The position numbers and the translations under genes were made by a program. Positions 1 to 12,410 of a stretch of DNA of 64,000 bases are shown piece after piece. How positions within the stretch are numbered: the first letter of the stretch is position 1; every line of letters begins with the position of its first letter. The DNA is from Fragilaria crotonensis (Eukaryota; Bacillariophyta; Fragilariophyceae; Fragilariales; Fragilariaceae). Where the stretch lies: assembly GCA_022925895.1 (NCBI GenBank), contig JAKSYS010000881.1:806001-870000 (forward strand). Reading direction: 5' to 3'. Under the pieces are notes generated by a model that worked only from the letters and a program-made list of their open reading frames with translations, was not told the DNA's origin and made no database searches.

Positions 1-116
1 TGAGGTGTCACCAAGTAGGTTTTATGTAGAATGAGTAACAATTAGGACGTCCGGGACCATGGTATCGCCTGCAACGCGAGTGGCATACCCAGTAGCTTTC
101 TACGCACACTATATGC

Positions 117-168
117 GATTCCATGCAACTCAAGAGCAGGGTAATTCCGGGGTGATTCCATGCAACTC
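117..168. repeat. 15-bp direct repeat near Crypton 5' side
   Basis: The 15-mer GATTCCATGCAACTC occurs at 117-131 and again at 154-168, 37 bp apart, just upstream of the recombinase reading frame. Crypton elements lack terminal inverted repeats, so this could be part of the element's 5' region. It could equally be a chance duplication. No matching copy was seen on the 3' side. Confidence 0.5.
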
Positions 169-193
169 TCATAGAAAACAAGGGGTGTGAAAA

Positions 194-2274
194 ATGCAAT
201 ATCCAGACGACGAAGAAATTGCACCAAGTACTATCCCGCCGCTTCAAGGCACGGCGGTGAAGTACAAAGCAACACTGGACAGCTTCCTCTCATTCGTCCA
301 CAACCGCCAGTATACACGCCAGAAGACCTACACGAAGGCTGAATTGAGAGCTCTAACCCCACAGCATGTTCTTCAGTGGATGAATTTGAAGGCATTTGGG
401 GTCATTGATCCCCCAAATGATGCGAATCCTATGTTTGCACGCAGTAATTCCCTGGCATTTTGGAAAAAAGCCATCTCGTTCTTTATGCCGAATCGCTTGA
501 TTCCCTGGTATTCGGGTCGGAATGAAGGCAATCCCACAAGGAGCATTGAAATCAACAACCTCATCAAGCGTGTGAAGAAGAAAGAAGTTCGAAAGCAAGG
601 TGCAGCGTCACAGAGCAGGCGGGCGATAACCGAAGATGAATATCGGACTATGCAGAATATACTTCAGAATCAGGACAGGAGTTCGTTGGTGTGGCGTTAT
701 GGTTTGTATGCTCTTACTAACTTTCAATTTCACTTGATTGCTCGCATCGATGACACAACACAGGTATTGGTAGACAATGTTCGCGTCCATGATAATTTTT
801 TGCAACGCCCTTAAGACCAGGTTGAACTGGTCGAAGAATGTCACTGAAGAACGTGATGCACCATGGCAAGTGGTGTTGGGATCAATGGATACTTCGTTTT
901 GTGTGTTGACTAGTTTGGCGTTATGGATGGAGTTAAACCACAGGAGAACGAATGCAGCACTGTCGCCGATCTCTTCAATTTCAGCGACGATGTGTCGATT
1001 CCAAAAGGTGGACAGAAGTCAAAGGAAACTGCGCAGACAATGTTCAACAAGATCTTCAAGATGGAGGTATTCGGAGGCGAGACCGCAGATGGAGGAACAG
1101 ACAGCTTGGGAAGCCACTCGATTCGAAAATTTGCTGCAACTCATGCTCGACGTTCAGGATGTACGAAAGATGACAAAGATATTCGCGGTCGTTGGAAGTC
1201 GAAAGCCCGAGTATCGGATGTGTACGAGACACAGAATTACCTTACCCTGATGCAAAAGTTGCTGAAAAGTTGTGCTTTGGCGGTGCTTGCTACTACTTGT
1301 TTCCGGAAGAAGTGACAAACACTGCGGTGGAGGGAGAATCAACGACAGCAATGATGAAGACATACATTCTGAGCAATGTCGTGCCCAACATTCGAAAACG
1401 ACTTCCAGATTCGGCAGCGCTTGTTCTTGGGAAGGCTCTGCTATGGCTTGTATACTCACCATATGATGCTTCTAATCATCTTGTTCCGCAGGCATTCAAA
1501 GACCGGATTCGATTAGAGTTGAATGAGATTGTTACGGCAACCGTGAGAGGAGTTGACTGCAATGCACCTGACTACAATCCGATCCGACGAGTGCCGGTTG
1601 TTGTCACTGGAGATCAAGGTTGCGTTTACATTGATGTGGTGCCAGTTTTTGATGAACAACAAGTTGCTGTTGGAGTTGCGGAACATGGTGGTGGTGGGAT
1701 TCTTGGCGGAGGTGCGGGAGTGTCGGCACAATTGCTGTCTCTACAGGCAGCAGCCAGTCAGATTCGGCGAGAGCTACAGGAGTTGCGAACGAACCAAATG
1801 GCGGACAGAGTTTTATTTACTAAGCTTTTCACAGTGGTTAATGGGAACTTGCGAAGAATCAATTTGCAACCAGGAGTGCGAGGCGGAAGGAGGAGTACAC
1901 CGGGCGATGATGATGATGATGTTGCTGCAGCAGCGCTGACAGCGATAGCTGGGCGCGGCGCACCACCAAGTCTGAGCCCAAACCCGAAGAATCTTTTTGA
2001 GCTGTGGGATGAATATCAAGTTGGAATTGGAGGAAGAAAGGCAGCTCGGTTGTTTACTCAAGCTGAGCGCGGCGGCAAGATGAAACATAAATACTGCAGG
2101 AGAAAGGTGATTTGGACTATGGTTTCTGGTTTGGTGAGACAAGGGTATACATCGGATACGGCAATTGACCTCATCTATTCTGTCTATGGACAGCAGATGA
2201 GTGTCACCAACATTATCAATAGGATCAAGAAAGACAGAAAGGATGGGACTCTTAATCCCAACCTCCGAGTTTAG
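194..2274 (+). mobile_element. Crypton-type tyrosine-recombinase transposon, decayed
   Basis: This is a recombinase coding region broken across several reading frames: 194-814, about 790-930, 923 to about 1200, and 1192-2274, i.e. about three frame changes. The N-terminal part (residues about 15-190) looks like a core-binding helical domain. The catalytic part contains SHSIRKFAATHA, the H-x-x-R box of tyrosine recombinases, followed by RGRWKSK and VSDVYE, a plausible position for the nucleophilic Tyr. The last 85 or so residues (about 1995-2265), starting at LFELWDEYQVG, match the GCR1_C-like DNA-binding domain found in Cryptons. There is no reverse transcriptase nearby, which argues against a DIRS retroelement. 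A Crypton inserts through a circular DNA intermediate using only this recombinase. The present copy cannot make a full protein as written. Confidence 0.72.
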
Positions 2275-2585
2275 TATGAGACATGTGACACGTGAAATTG
2301 GATACGAGATAAGCATACGAGACGACACGACAGTAAGAATTTTTACGACGAACTTAGCGGATTTTCACACATCGACTTCACTCTATCTTAGTATTATGAT
2401 ACACGTACATACGCATCACCCAGTACTGTTCCAACATGGTTGCACCCTCAGTTTCATCTACTCCGAGTACTTTCACAGTATCATGTGCAGATACTGAACG
2501 ATCGAAAATCATGTGCTGCATAAAAAAATAAGAAGTCGTCCTACGACGATATCGAGAATGACGATGAACTACAACTCACAAGTGC
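2275..2585. other. Spacer between Crypton and ArfGAP 3' end
   Basis: About 310 bases between the Crypton reading frame and the stop codon of the ArfGAP gene. It holds the presumed 3' end of the Crypton and the 3' untranslated region of the ArfGAP gene. I see no gene, hairpin or repeat I can support. Confidence 0.5.
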
Positions 2586-4203
2586 CTAGGCGCCAAAGGA
2601 TGCAAAGAAATCTTCGTTGCTTTCGACCTTCAACTTGACGGGTGCGGCCTTCTGTGGTGTTGCTGCCACAGCACCCCAGCTACCCGACGTGGGTGCTGAT
2701 TGGAATCCTGCTCCAGCTGCTCCAGCAGTTTGAGTTGGTTGTTGAGCTGAGCTGGAGCCTGAAGAAGGGGCCGCGGGCGGTCTATGCGCAAACGACATGG
2801 AGGAAGAGGACGACGCAGAGGACGCAGAGCTGAGGCCTCCTCCTCCAAACTTCGCTGCCATCCGAGCCTTGGCTTCCTCACGAAGTCTTGTCTGTCGCAT
2901 TACGTACTGCTCATCCGTCTCACCTGTCAGTCGCTCGATGCCGTTGCGGTCTTCTCCAGGCGCACCTGGTGCCTCTTGGATAGCCACCGATGAAGAACGC
3001 CCACCAAATGAACCACCGTTGTCAACGCCGTTTCCGCTAATCATAGTGTCAGAACCAAAGCCTGAGTATTTGGAGCCAGTTGAGGATCGCTGAGAGGCCA
3101 TCTGGCGATTGAAATCCTCGAGCCCATCGCCGGCATCCGGTTGGGTAAGAGTGGCTGCGACCGATGAGACTGTGCTCGAGAACGTATTCCACATACTGCC
3201 TCCAATACTCTGGATTTGCTCGTCCTTAATCAGAGAGCTGGCGGATGCGGCGGCACCCTTGGCTACCGAACCGATCGAGCTCAAAGCAGATCCAAATCCA
3301 GCCACCAAGCTATCGACGCCCAAATCTGAGGAGTATCCTGCATTTGGATTGTAGTTGGGATTACTTCCAATCCCTGCCATGCGAGTGGATCCTACTCCGC
3401 CCATACCGCCTCCGCCACTAAACTTAGCGGCCATTCTCTGTCTCGCTTCGTCTCGTAGACGCGTCTGACGCGCAATGTACTGCTGATCGGTCTCTCCAGT
3501 TAAACGTTCCATTCCATTGGGGTCTTCACCCGGCTTGGGCATGACGCTTCCAAAGCCTCCGCTCGACGGTGCCGGGCTATATGTTCCACTTCGAGGGGCC
3601 ACCTTGGGCAATTCGGTAGGTTCAGGGCGTCCTCAACACGAGCCTTCAAGATTTCCTTGTAGAGTTGGGCTGCTGGAGATTCGTACTTTTGCTTAATTGG
3701 CGAACTGGGATCAACGCCCTTTTGCTTGAGGAACGCCGCACATTTGGAATTACCTCCAGCCTTCATAAGATTGAGCTGCACAGGCGTCCAGGAATCCATC
3801 GCGATGGAACGAACGAATGAGATGTGGACACCAAGTGACCTGTTGACGGAAGAAAGTCGCAATGCGTCGAATCGTTGTGAGAGCGACGGCGTTAAGGTGA
3901 AGTGTACGTGCGATGATTAGCTCAACCATTACTGAAAGAAGTCCGAAATGAGCGCACCCAGTTCAGATGCCCGCCAACAGAACTAAGTACTAGCGAAGAA
4001 GGCACTCCCCCCCATAGAGAGAGATTCTGCACACTATGTTCAGGATGTACTACGTACCGATGAACACCTGAACATTCCAAGCAGAAAACGGTGCCAAAAC
4101 TGACTGACGCCCATTGTGGGTTCTTCATGCCGCACTCAGCACACTTGTCATTGCCAGGCATAGCCTTGACAATGGCCTGGTCTTGTGCGCTCATTTGACT
4201 CAT
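2586..4203 (-). CDS. ArfGAP1-type ARF GTPase-activating protein
   Basis: The gene encodes an ARF GTPase-activating protein of the ArfGAP1 type, which stimulates GTP hydrolysis on ARF during COPI vesicle traffic at the Golgi. Exon 1 is 4203-4058 and begins MSQMSAQDQAIVKAMPGN. An intron runs 4057-3840 (GTACGT...CAACAG), and exon 2 starts at 3839. The spliced product gives the zinc finger CAEC-x16-CLEC followed by SGVHRSLGVHISFVRS, which includes the catalytic arginine of the family. The C-terminal half is Gly/Ser-rich with two copies of an ERLTGETD-Q-Y...RQTRLR-EA motif (about 3490 and 2920) and ends FFASFGA. Near 3630-3645 the frame changes by one missing base within conserved sequence (ARVE... 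to ...PEPTELPKVAPRSG) with no room for an intron. I read this as an assembly error or a recent lesion. Confidence 0.9.
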
Positions 4204-4916
4204 CTTGAGAGAATGGTTGGAATGACTTGCTTGACCAGGTATAAGAGTCTGTTCCGGATTCCGACACCACCGATGTTATGTTCAGACCAGAAAATGGCAG
4301 CGGACGAACTCGTGAACCACCACGATCATGAATACGAGTACACGCTACTTTGATACTCCTGTAGAGGGTTTTTCACCGTTGTTTCGTGCTTTCGTGCAGT
4401 TGACAAATGGGTCATTGGTGACTTCTCCCTGCCTGGCCCTCCTGCAGCTGTAGCAATCGGTACAATCGGTACTTTATGACATACTCGGAGTGCAGTAGTA
4501 CTTCTACTGACCTCCGTGTAGATCCCAACGGCACATGACATGCGACTTCCATTCTCACGTCTCAGTTCTTTGGTGCTGTACGAGTAGTTCCTGTTTCCTG
4601 TATGCATACTACACTACTCAGACAGTACTTCTACCTGGTCTACATACGAAAATACGACATAGTAGTACTACGAACTACAGAGTACTTGTAGTATGATGCG
4701 ATTGAAGATACGCCCGGTGTACTGGTACTCAAGGAGTCATTAGTACTGGAGTACTGGAGTACAGGTGTACAAACAATGTGGGGCTCCAGGAAGGTCCGGC
4801 CCAAGCACGTTTCGCGATTAACAGATGTACCTTAAGGCTGTGCGCGCCAGCCAATGACCGGCCGGCGTGATGAGAGCTTGTTAGGATCTTTGTCGTATCA
4901 TTCGAGCTGGCAAGGT
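4204..4916. other. Gene-free spacer, GTAC-rich
   Basis: This lies upstream of the ArfGAP start. It has no convincing reading frame. From about 4580 to 4770 it is crowded with GTAC-centred words such as AGTACT and TAGTACTACG. It may contain the ArfGAP promoter. Confidence 0.5.
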
Positions 4917-5178
4917 TCAGCAAATGTCAGCAGATTTCTTTTTCGTCAGCAAATGTCAGCAGATTTGCTTTTCGTCAGCAAATGTCAGCAAACTTGATTC
5001 TCGTCAGCAAACGTCAGAAGATGTCAGCATCACCGTAGCTTTTGTATTGGGAAAAACTCGTTTTCGTCATCATATGTCAGAAAATGTCAGCAGATTCGAA
5101 TTCGTCAGCAGTCAGCAAATTCGTTTTTGTCAGCGGATGTCAGCAGATCTGTCTTTTCGTCAGCAAGTGTCAGCAAAA
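4917..5178 (+). repeat. 29-bp minisatellite, about eight degenerate copies
   Basis: The unit begins TCAGCAAATGTCAGCAGATT and ends in a T-rich tract plus CG. Three clean copies start at 4917, 4946 and 4975. A fourth, diverged copy starts at 5004. After an interruption (about 5030-5065) further degenerate copies run to 5178. Each unit itself contains the half-repeat TCAGCA twice. The small reading frame across it is a by-product of the repeat. Confidence 0.9.
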
Positions 5179-7317
5179 CGACGATGACTGCATAACAGTT
5201 TAGCACCAATGATTTCGCCTCCGGCCAGCGTGAATTCGACCTTGATTCACGACTAAGCGTGTATTGCCGGACCTTCCAGGTACTAATGTATGCACACCAG
5301 GTACGTACAGTAGTACTGTACCCATTGTATTGATTACGTTGTGCTCGGAGTTGAATTTTTTTGCATTTTGAACGCCAAAGAGTGCCTTTTTTGGTCAAAT
5401 GACGAGCACGTGATGAAAATTGAGTAGAGTTGTTCTTGGCGGGCTGTATTCTGTTTTCTACCTTCTACCGTCGTAGCTCGTGACTGATCTAAAATAGGTT
5501 CATGTAATCTTGTATAGCGAGGTGTCAAATTCCACTTCTTTGTCCCTCAGAAATCATCCCAGTACCCACGAGAATGTTGCTATTCTGTTCCTCCCAAAAT
5601 CATGCCTGGTACCACTGAGAATGTTGCTATTCTGTTGTTCTTGTTGGTAAAATCATCATCACATCTCGTCTCCCTTTTATTTCTGAATGCCACTACCTGC
5701 TGCAGAAGTGCCAGGAGAGGAAGCCAAGGAGCGAACATCAATGTTGAAAAGCACATTGTTTCCATGGCAGAGCTGACCCTTCACATTTGTGACCAGGTTG
5801 ATTTTGCAGTTGCAAACAACCCAAAGAAAACATCAGAGGACAAGTTCAAGAGTCAATGATGAAACCGCAGGACAAGAAGGCAATCCAAGAGGACTGCTAT
5901 GCCCCAACTCCTGTCATTAAGGACAGACAAAATGAATGGAGTTTTTGGTAGATACGAAAACATATTGCACAATTTCATATCCTCACGTGGTAGCGGAAGG
6001 TTTTGCGATGGACCTCTTGTTAAGGTGCTGCTTATGGCCTTGAAGCACCATGCATTTGGTCCTTCCCCAGCAGGTGTTTTTGCTACAGGATGTTTTACTT
6101 AAGAGCATCATCAGCATGGCATACTGGTGCCTTATTCTTGCTTTAATCTGTTAGATTTTCATTTCAAGAGAAGATAAAGGATTGCAGAATTGTAATATTG
6201 CCAGCAGATCCATGAGAAGATGGTCAGATTTTACGTCTTGGTCATGATTAATGAAGCACCAGCAAACCATTTCTTCATGCCAAGAATGTGCTGGGGATTC
6301 TGGACTGTGGTGTGCGTGTCTTCTTGGAGAATGATCTGGCTCTCTGGTAAGGAGCTCCAAATGGAAAGACTTAAAGTCTTGTTCTGAAATCCTTTGCGGA
6401 CCTTGGTGTTCTCCCATCATCTCCATTTGATGTCTCAAACAAGACATGAAGCAGGTGCTGCTGTCAGCTGGTGGATTGCCATGTTAGGTTGGTGATGACA
6501 AATCACCCTGCCCTCCTGGTGAGTACTACATAAATGCATTCTCAGATGAAGCAACTAGTGCCCTCAACACAAGCAAGTCCTCGTCAAGTCCTTGCACCAC
6601 ATTGGTGCACCCTGTCCACATTCAGATTGCTCAAAGAATGAAGTCAAGAAACTGCTGCTGTCAGCAGTTGCAGTGTCTTGGGTTAGCACTGACAAATCAC
6701 ATGGGGTGAGCCGCTCATGGTGATCAAGTGTTAATGCGAATTCAATATAATCCGACATTAGTATCAAATAATTCGAATTTGATCGCAGACTAAAAACCAC
6801 AAAACTGAGGCAGGCTGCGCGAGACCCTTGGTTTGGGAATTTCGATATTGATCTAATGTTCATTGAAATCAGTAGCCCAGGCATTTACCATTACTTGATT
6901 ACCCCCTCATAATGAGGCAGTGACCCACAGGAACGTGACTTGAGACTGGGAGGTAACGAACCAAGGCGAAACTTCTGAACCTCCTGTGCATGCATACCAG
7001 CCTAGTACCGGCCGGTATGCATAGTAGATCGTGCAAGTTGCAGCTTGCAGACATACGAGACATTACGTATTCTGGTGGATTCCAGATTCCTGCTCGCAAA
7101 TTGCCAGTTGCAAGTGTTGCCAGCGCAAAAATAAAAAAATTGTACTACTAGTACTGAGTAGTATTTTTTCCGTGTCAAGGATGTTTTAAGCCTCCGATGT
7201 TGGCAGCTTTGTGACATGATGACATGATGCTCATACTTCACATTTCACAATACACACAACTTCAACGCGGCCTTGAATTGAAAGGTACTCGGAGTACTGC
7301 TGTAGACTAGTTTGACG
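5179..7317. other. Gene-free region with coding-like debris
   Basis: About 2.1 kb without a supportable gene. An imperfect tandem duplication of about 46 bp lies at 5546-5640, both halves containing GAGAATGTTGCTATTCTGTT. From about 5800 to 6450 there are short stretches that translate smoothly but are closed by stops, for example around 5900-6100 (+) and 6240-6370 (+). They look like a decayed coding sequence, which I could not assign to any family. The last 300 bases precede the AAA+ gene and should hold its promoter. Confidence 0.4.
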
Positions 7318-9706
7318 ATGCGAGGGACCATGGGTTCTATGTTCTTGATTCTCGCCGTAGGCGCCTTCACAACCGCGTTTGTAACGCCGAGTTGTCGTCG
7401 CCATCCTGGCACTTTCCTCCGCGCCGAGAACTATGGCTTTGAAGCCATTCGAACCTTGGATTTCCGTCTGGAAAAGTTGGAACTCAACGCTCCTGATATC
7501 CTTGGTAATTTCTATGAGCCGCACCTCAAAAGTTTCTCAATCGTACCAGGGACAGTCACTGTAAGTTCCATCGATGGCCACAGACGATGCTCCCACAAGT
7601 CAAACAGGCAACGAATTTAAGAGACTCACAGGATAGTTTCTGCCATACACAGAGACTTAGCGTCACTAGCACATGTTACGCGTTGCAAGCGATTTCAGTG
7701 GCTGCCGAGGCGGGACTTTACGAGTCATTCATCGTAAGAGAAACGGTTGATCATAATGACATGCGCCCTTCGATCGCATCCATCATAGAAGCCCTGTTGG
7801 CTTCCCCATTGCGTGAAGATGATTTGTTTCAGCTCCCTGTCGTACTCTATACCATATTGAAAATTGATACAGATCGATCCATGTTGAAACGGGCGCTTCA
7901 AAATCCTGAGATCGCATCCAAGATGAAGCGTATCATCGCCGGCGTACTAGCATCTCGTCCTCAACGACGGGATGGAGAAAGTCAACAATACTCAGACTAC
8001 ATTATGTTTCAATGCTGCCAAGTGTTCTCTGCCTTGCAAAATACAACATCGATACCACCAGATCCAACCATCACCACGAATACCCATCCATCCAATCTTG
8101 ATTCGACCATTTGTGGCCTGCCATCCATCGTCGTCCCCGACGACGCGACCTCACAAATACCACTCGCCTTGGCCCGATGCGCCGAGACCGGGTTCAACGA
8201 GCTGTGCCGACAATTGGCCTACCGTGCTGCTGGAGACATCACGTCCTTCGATGTGATGCGTCTGGCGTACAGTCTCCTAACATATATCAAGGCCACGAAC
8301 AGCATGGCTGGTACGGCTGGGCGAGAGCTCGTGCCTGGCGAAGGTCCATCTCCGAGGACGAAATCACCACCCATGAATCGACGACTCGTCAAGGCAGCAC
8401 TTGCAGCTTTCTTCGAGGAACAAACACCAAATGGCCTTTGGGACAAGGGACAACCTATTTACAAATCTTTTCGTCGACAAGGACGCAATGTTGGGAATGC
8501 ATTTGTTTTCGCTATTGATACAGTGGGAAGTCTGTTAGAGGCCTTAGCGCCAGAGGACTTTCGTCCGCATCTTGGAGGCCTAGAAAAGGTTCTGGAATGG
8601 ATTGAATTGCACCAAGTCGTTGATGTGATCACTGATTACTGCGACACAGAAACTGGGCAATGTTTTGGTAAGCCGATACGTGGTTGGGCGTCTCCCCATC
8701 TGAGTCCGGGAACAGGTCCTCAAGCTTGGTCAACGGCGCAGGTGTTGACTTGTGTTTCGTTGATGCGTTCGACTATCCAACAACTTATGAACGACGATGT
8801 CCTTAATGAATTCAATGGTATCAAGCTGTCCGAAAATGGTCAGCGTCCTGCAGCGTGGGATCGCTTACTGGACACTGATCTCGGAAATCCCTCAGAGCCT
8901 GGAAAGTGTCGTACCATCAAGGCGGTGTTGGACGAGCGCATGTTGATTCCTTTTGCTAACTCTGTGAAGTCACCTGGCTTTGGAGCCGCTTATTCCGCCA
9001 TATTATTCGGTCCACCAGGAACCGCAAAGACGACGATTTGTGAATCTCTTGCTCAGCGAATGGGATGGGATTTTGTGGTGATTGACACCACCGCCTTCCT
9101 TGCTGATGGTCTGACAAATGTGGCATCCCGCATCCGATACGTCTTCGAAAGACTGCAACGATTGAACGAATGCGTGATTCTTTTTTGATGAGATTGAAGA
9201 ATTCTGTTTGGATCGCGAAACTCCAGGCTTGGGCATGGAGAGTCGCATGCTGACCACTGCGATGCTCACAGCGATCAACGACTTACGAAGGCAAAAGCGA
9301 TCCATCTTTTTCCTTGCGACCAATCGGTTGCGCGCCTTTGATTCTGCAATAACGAGGGCAGGTCGATTTGATTTGCAGCTTTTTGTTGGGACACCCAACC
9401 TCGAATCTCGCGTTATTCAATTGCAACAAAAAGCTTGCAACCATTGCCGCAAGCGAAGAGCTCAAACGAGCCGCCACCGAAACCTATCGAAACTATCTGA
9501 CTTCCGTTTGGACCGTTGATGCCATGTTCATGAACTACCTTGAGGGAGCCCAGTTCGCAGCTGGATGCGCCAATATTGTGGCGTCCGGTTTAGAGCTGAC
9601 GGTCGAAGCAATGCAGCGTATAATGACACAACAAGCAGCTGTCATGACTGTGAGAGGTGCTGTTCGTGAAGAATACGTGGCTTCTATGGACATGTCGAGA
9701 CTATAG
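7318..9706 (+). CDS. Plastid-targeted AAA+ ATPase
   Basis: This encodes an AAA+ ATPase with an N-terminal signal and transit region: a hydrophobic stretch (MFLILAVGAFTTA) followed by FVTP, giving the A|F context that marks diatom plastid presequences. Exon 1 is 7318-7560. The intron is 7561-7652 (GTAAGT...ACACAG), and exon 2 begins RLSVTST. A long helical region of about 480 residues precedes the ATPase module. The module has Walker A GPPGTAKTT (about 9010), Walker B and sensor region FDEIEEF (about 9187), and the second-region-of-homology signature ATNRLRAFDSAITRAGRFD (about 9320-9375). The frame shifts twice by one extra base, at a T6 run (9181-9186, inside Walker B) and an A5 run (9428-9432). 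Allowing for these gives about 764 residues, and both look like homopolymer errors. The ATG at 7318 is chosen because it precedes the signal sequence. The substrate is unknown. Confidence 0.82.
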
Positions 9707-10251
9707 CTTAGCACGCAGCTAACAGGACTTGCGTAACTTTCATGGATGCGTTGGAGTATGTGACTGACGCTACCGTAGACTTCGTATTTATAGGAGGAGT
9801 CTCACACAGGTTATGCGATATCCGGTTCGCATCTGGTGAATGTCTTGCACCTCATCGTGCCGAGCATATTCAGCATGGAGTTGTACGGAGAAAGTAGCCC
9901 GCCTCTACAACCCACCAGTCTACCGTCACACCCGGTTACCAGACACTCGGAGTTCGGAGTACTAGTACTTTTACAAGTACGACGAACGCACTACAGTACT
10001 GGTACTGGAGCACTTCTGATTTGTGACGACAGGCGACGCGCGACGCCCCGCACTCCGCACTCATAGTTAGTGACGGTTAAAACGCGAACACTGGGTGGAT
10101 CTCTGTTGGATGCTGCGCAACTTGCAAACGTTGCAACACCAGATCGATGTTGTGTTGAGCATTTATTGCTCCATGATTCGACTCTTACACGTGGCTTCGA
10201 CCCCGATCAAACGCCTCTCACTGAAATTAGACTAATAGAGACAAGAGGGCA
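9707..10251. other. Spacer between AAA+ and TTLL12-like genes
   Basis: About 545 bases separating two genes on the same strand. From 9955 to 10015 it is dense in GTAC/AGTACT words. I see no gene. It must contain the 3' end of the AAA+ transcript and the promoter of the following gene. Confidence 0.5.
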
Positions 10252-12260
10252 ATGGAAGACTTTGTGGCGACCCATCAAGCTCAACTTGAGTTTCTGGGTA
10301 TCCCTGATGTGTTCGTCCCTTCAATCAAAGAGCAGCTGGAGGCAGCATACGTTGCGGATGACAATACCCCCATGAAACAACAACGCATTTTAAGTGCCGC
10401 GAAGGCAAATCTACATCATCTCGAGCCTTCGGATATCGGTGCGATACTGAGTATTCCGTACCTCTGCACTTGGGATATGATGGACTACAGAGGATTGTGG
10501 GATGCCCTTTCCCAGCTTTCAATACCGACACTTCAAGAGGTACTCCTTGCATTCAAGACTTTATGGAACGATCCACTTTCTGAAGATATCGAAGACAAGG
10601 AGGCGCTGCTGAATCAGATTTGTGACCCCCGTGTGTGGTCCCGCGTTATCTTGTTCCGGAAGTCTGGTCGAGTTCGAGGTGCGTTGCCTGCTCCCCCCTT
10701 TGTGTTGCAGATGGACGTGGCGAGTGATGATGATGGCACGGAAGCAGATCTGAGTGGTCCGTTTCCTTTTGAGTATCACACACCTTGGGGTTCGGTCGAG
10801 GACTGTGCGTTGGCGTATGCAAATCCGAATCGAGCATTCGGCGAGTTCCATGTACCATCCATCGACCTTGTCCCACTGTATAGCGTTGCTGACGTTCAGA
10901 CCCGATGCATTCGCTACGCGGCACTCCTTGGAGAGGATGCACCTTCTTTTGCAATTGAAAGGGCCAAAGAGATTTATGCTACTTTCGTGCATCAAATGCA
11001 CCTTGTCCGCCAGAAGAAAGTGGAGGAGAAAGAAACCTTGGGAGAGGGGCCGGAAGTCTTCGGTGTCGATGCTGAGTCGGTATCTATAAGTGGGAAAATG
11101 TGGAAGGTGTACACAGACTCCAACGATCCAATGGGGTTAGCGCATCCTGAAGCTGGGTTGTCGAGTGCCATTTTTACGCTCGTCGACGATCCCCACGACG
11201 CAGACATTATATATTCTTACCGATCGTTGTTCGTGGCGGGGACTTTACGAGACGCATGGGAAACTCGCACTGATGTGCTGATCAATCAGTTCCCGTATGA
11301 AGGTGCATTTGTGCAAAAAGATCACCTAGGACAAGAAATACTGAAGCAACATGGCTTGCCTCTTCCCAGTTGGGCGATCGAGACCTACGACCTCGATGTT
11401 CTGCTCGGGGAGTTTGTTGGGGCCGGACTTTTGGAAGCATCTCGGTCTGGCGGTGCTCCTCCAGTGTGGATCGTGAAACCTGCTAATGGCACCCAGTCAC
11501 AAGGCCACGTAGTAACGCGGAGCTTGGGACACATCCTCCGACTGGTTGATTCTGGAGGAGGCAGCCGGGTTGCTCAACGCTATATTGTAAGAAATGTGCA
11601 TTCGTCGCTCAATCGGGCTATGTTTTGAGCTGTGTTGATAACCTATTTCGCTGTAATTTGCAGGAGAACCCTGTCTGCTACAAAGGAAGAAAGGTCGACT
11701 GTCGCTGTCTTGTCATGATGACTTCTGCGAAGAACGGTATACCAAGATTATACATGTACAATCGAGTTTACTTTCGGATAGCTGGAAAGCCGCATTCAGT
11801 GCTGTTTCCTAGCGACTTGGTAGACCATCAGTCTGTCCTTACTGCCATGCATCTTGTGGATCGGGATGAGAAGAAAATTGATCGAAACGTTTTGCCAATT
11901 GACGTCAAGACAATTTCTCAGTTGGAATGTGACTATGGGGCGCAAGGCTTCAAATGGGAATCTTTGATACTGCCCAAGCTGAAGGCCATGATCCGCGAGT
12001 TGCTGACTGGGATGGCGCAGGCGTACCCAGCAATGGGCGACAGGGATCAATACAGGGCTCTATATGGAGTCGACGCAATGTTCTCGATTGAGTCGGGATG
12101 TGTGGAGCCAAAGCTAACAGAGGTATCGTTTTGTCCAGCGAACAACGCTATGTGTGATGCTTACGAACGGGACGATGACGACTTCAGGAGCTATACCACG
12201 GACGTATTCAGGTGTCTATTCCTTGGCGAGATGTCGAACCGCATCACGAGATTGCAGTAG
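10252..12260 (+). CDS. TTLL12: TTLL12-like tubulin-tyrosine-ligase family protein
   Basis: This is a member of the tubulin tyrosine ligase-like family, closest in layout to TTLL12, which joins an N-terminal SET-like region to a C-terminal TTL ATP-grasp-like domain. Two exons are read, 10252-11586 and 11664-12260. The 77-nt intron (GTAAGA...TTGCAG) falls in phase 0, giving YI|ENPVCYKGRKVDCR. The product is 643 residues, close to the length of animal TTLL12. Recognisable blocks are PPVWIVKPANGTQSQGH (ATP-binding), KVDCRCLVMMTS, YNRVYFRIAGKP, and GVDAMFSIESG...KLTEVSFCPANN near the end. TTLL12 is thought to act as a pseudo-ligase affecting tubulin and histone marks. Whether this protein has ligase activity cannot be told here. 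It converges with HSP90, with stops 150 bp apart. Confidence 0.9.
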
Positions 12261-12410
12261 AGTAGCAAGTGAGGGCCGCTACGTCAACACCAGGCGGTCT
12301 CTTCCCCCATTCTCGAAGGCTTGGCTATCAGAATGTCTCCGTGCCGTTCGTTTGCCTAGACCTTCAATCTAATAGTCTCTAGTGATACTTTCTATAATCA
12401 ATCCTAACGT

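Noticed and set aside
194-2274. DIRS-type retroelement
   Set aside because: No reverse transcriptase is present, and the GCR1-like tail fits a Crypton.
4917-5178. CRISPR-like array
   Set aside because: Units are contiguous with no unique spacers, and the sequence is eukaryotic. It is a minisatellite.
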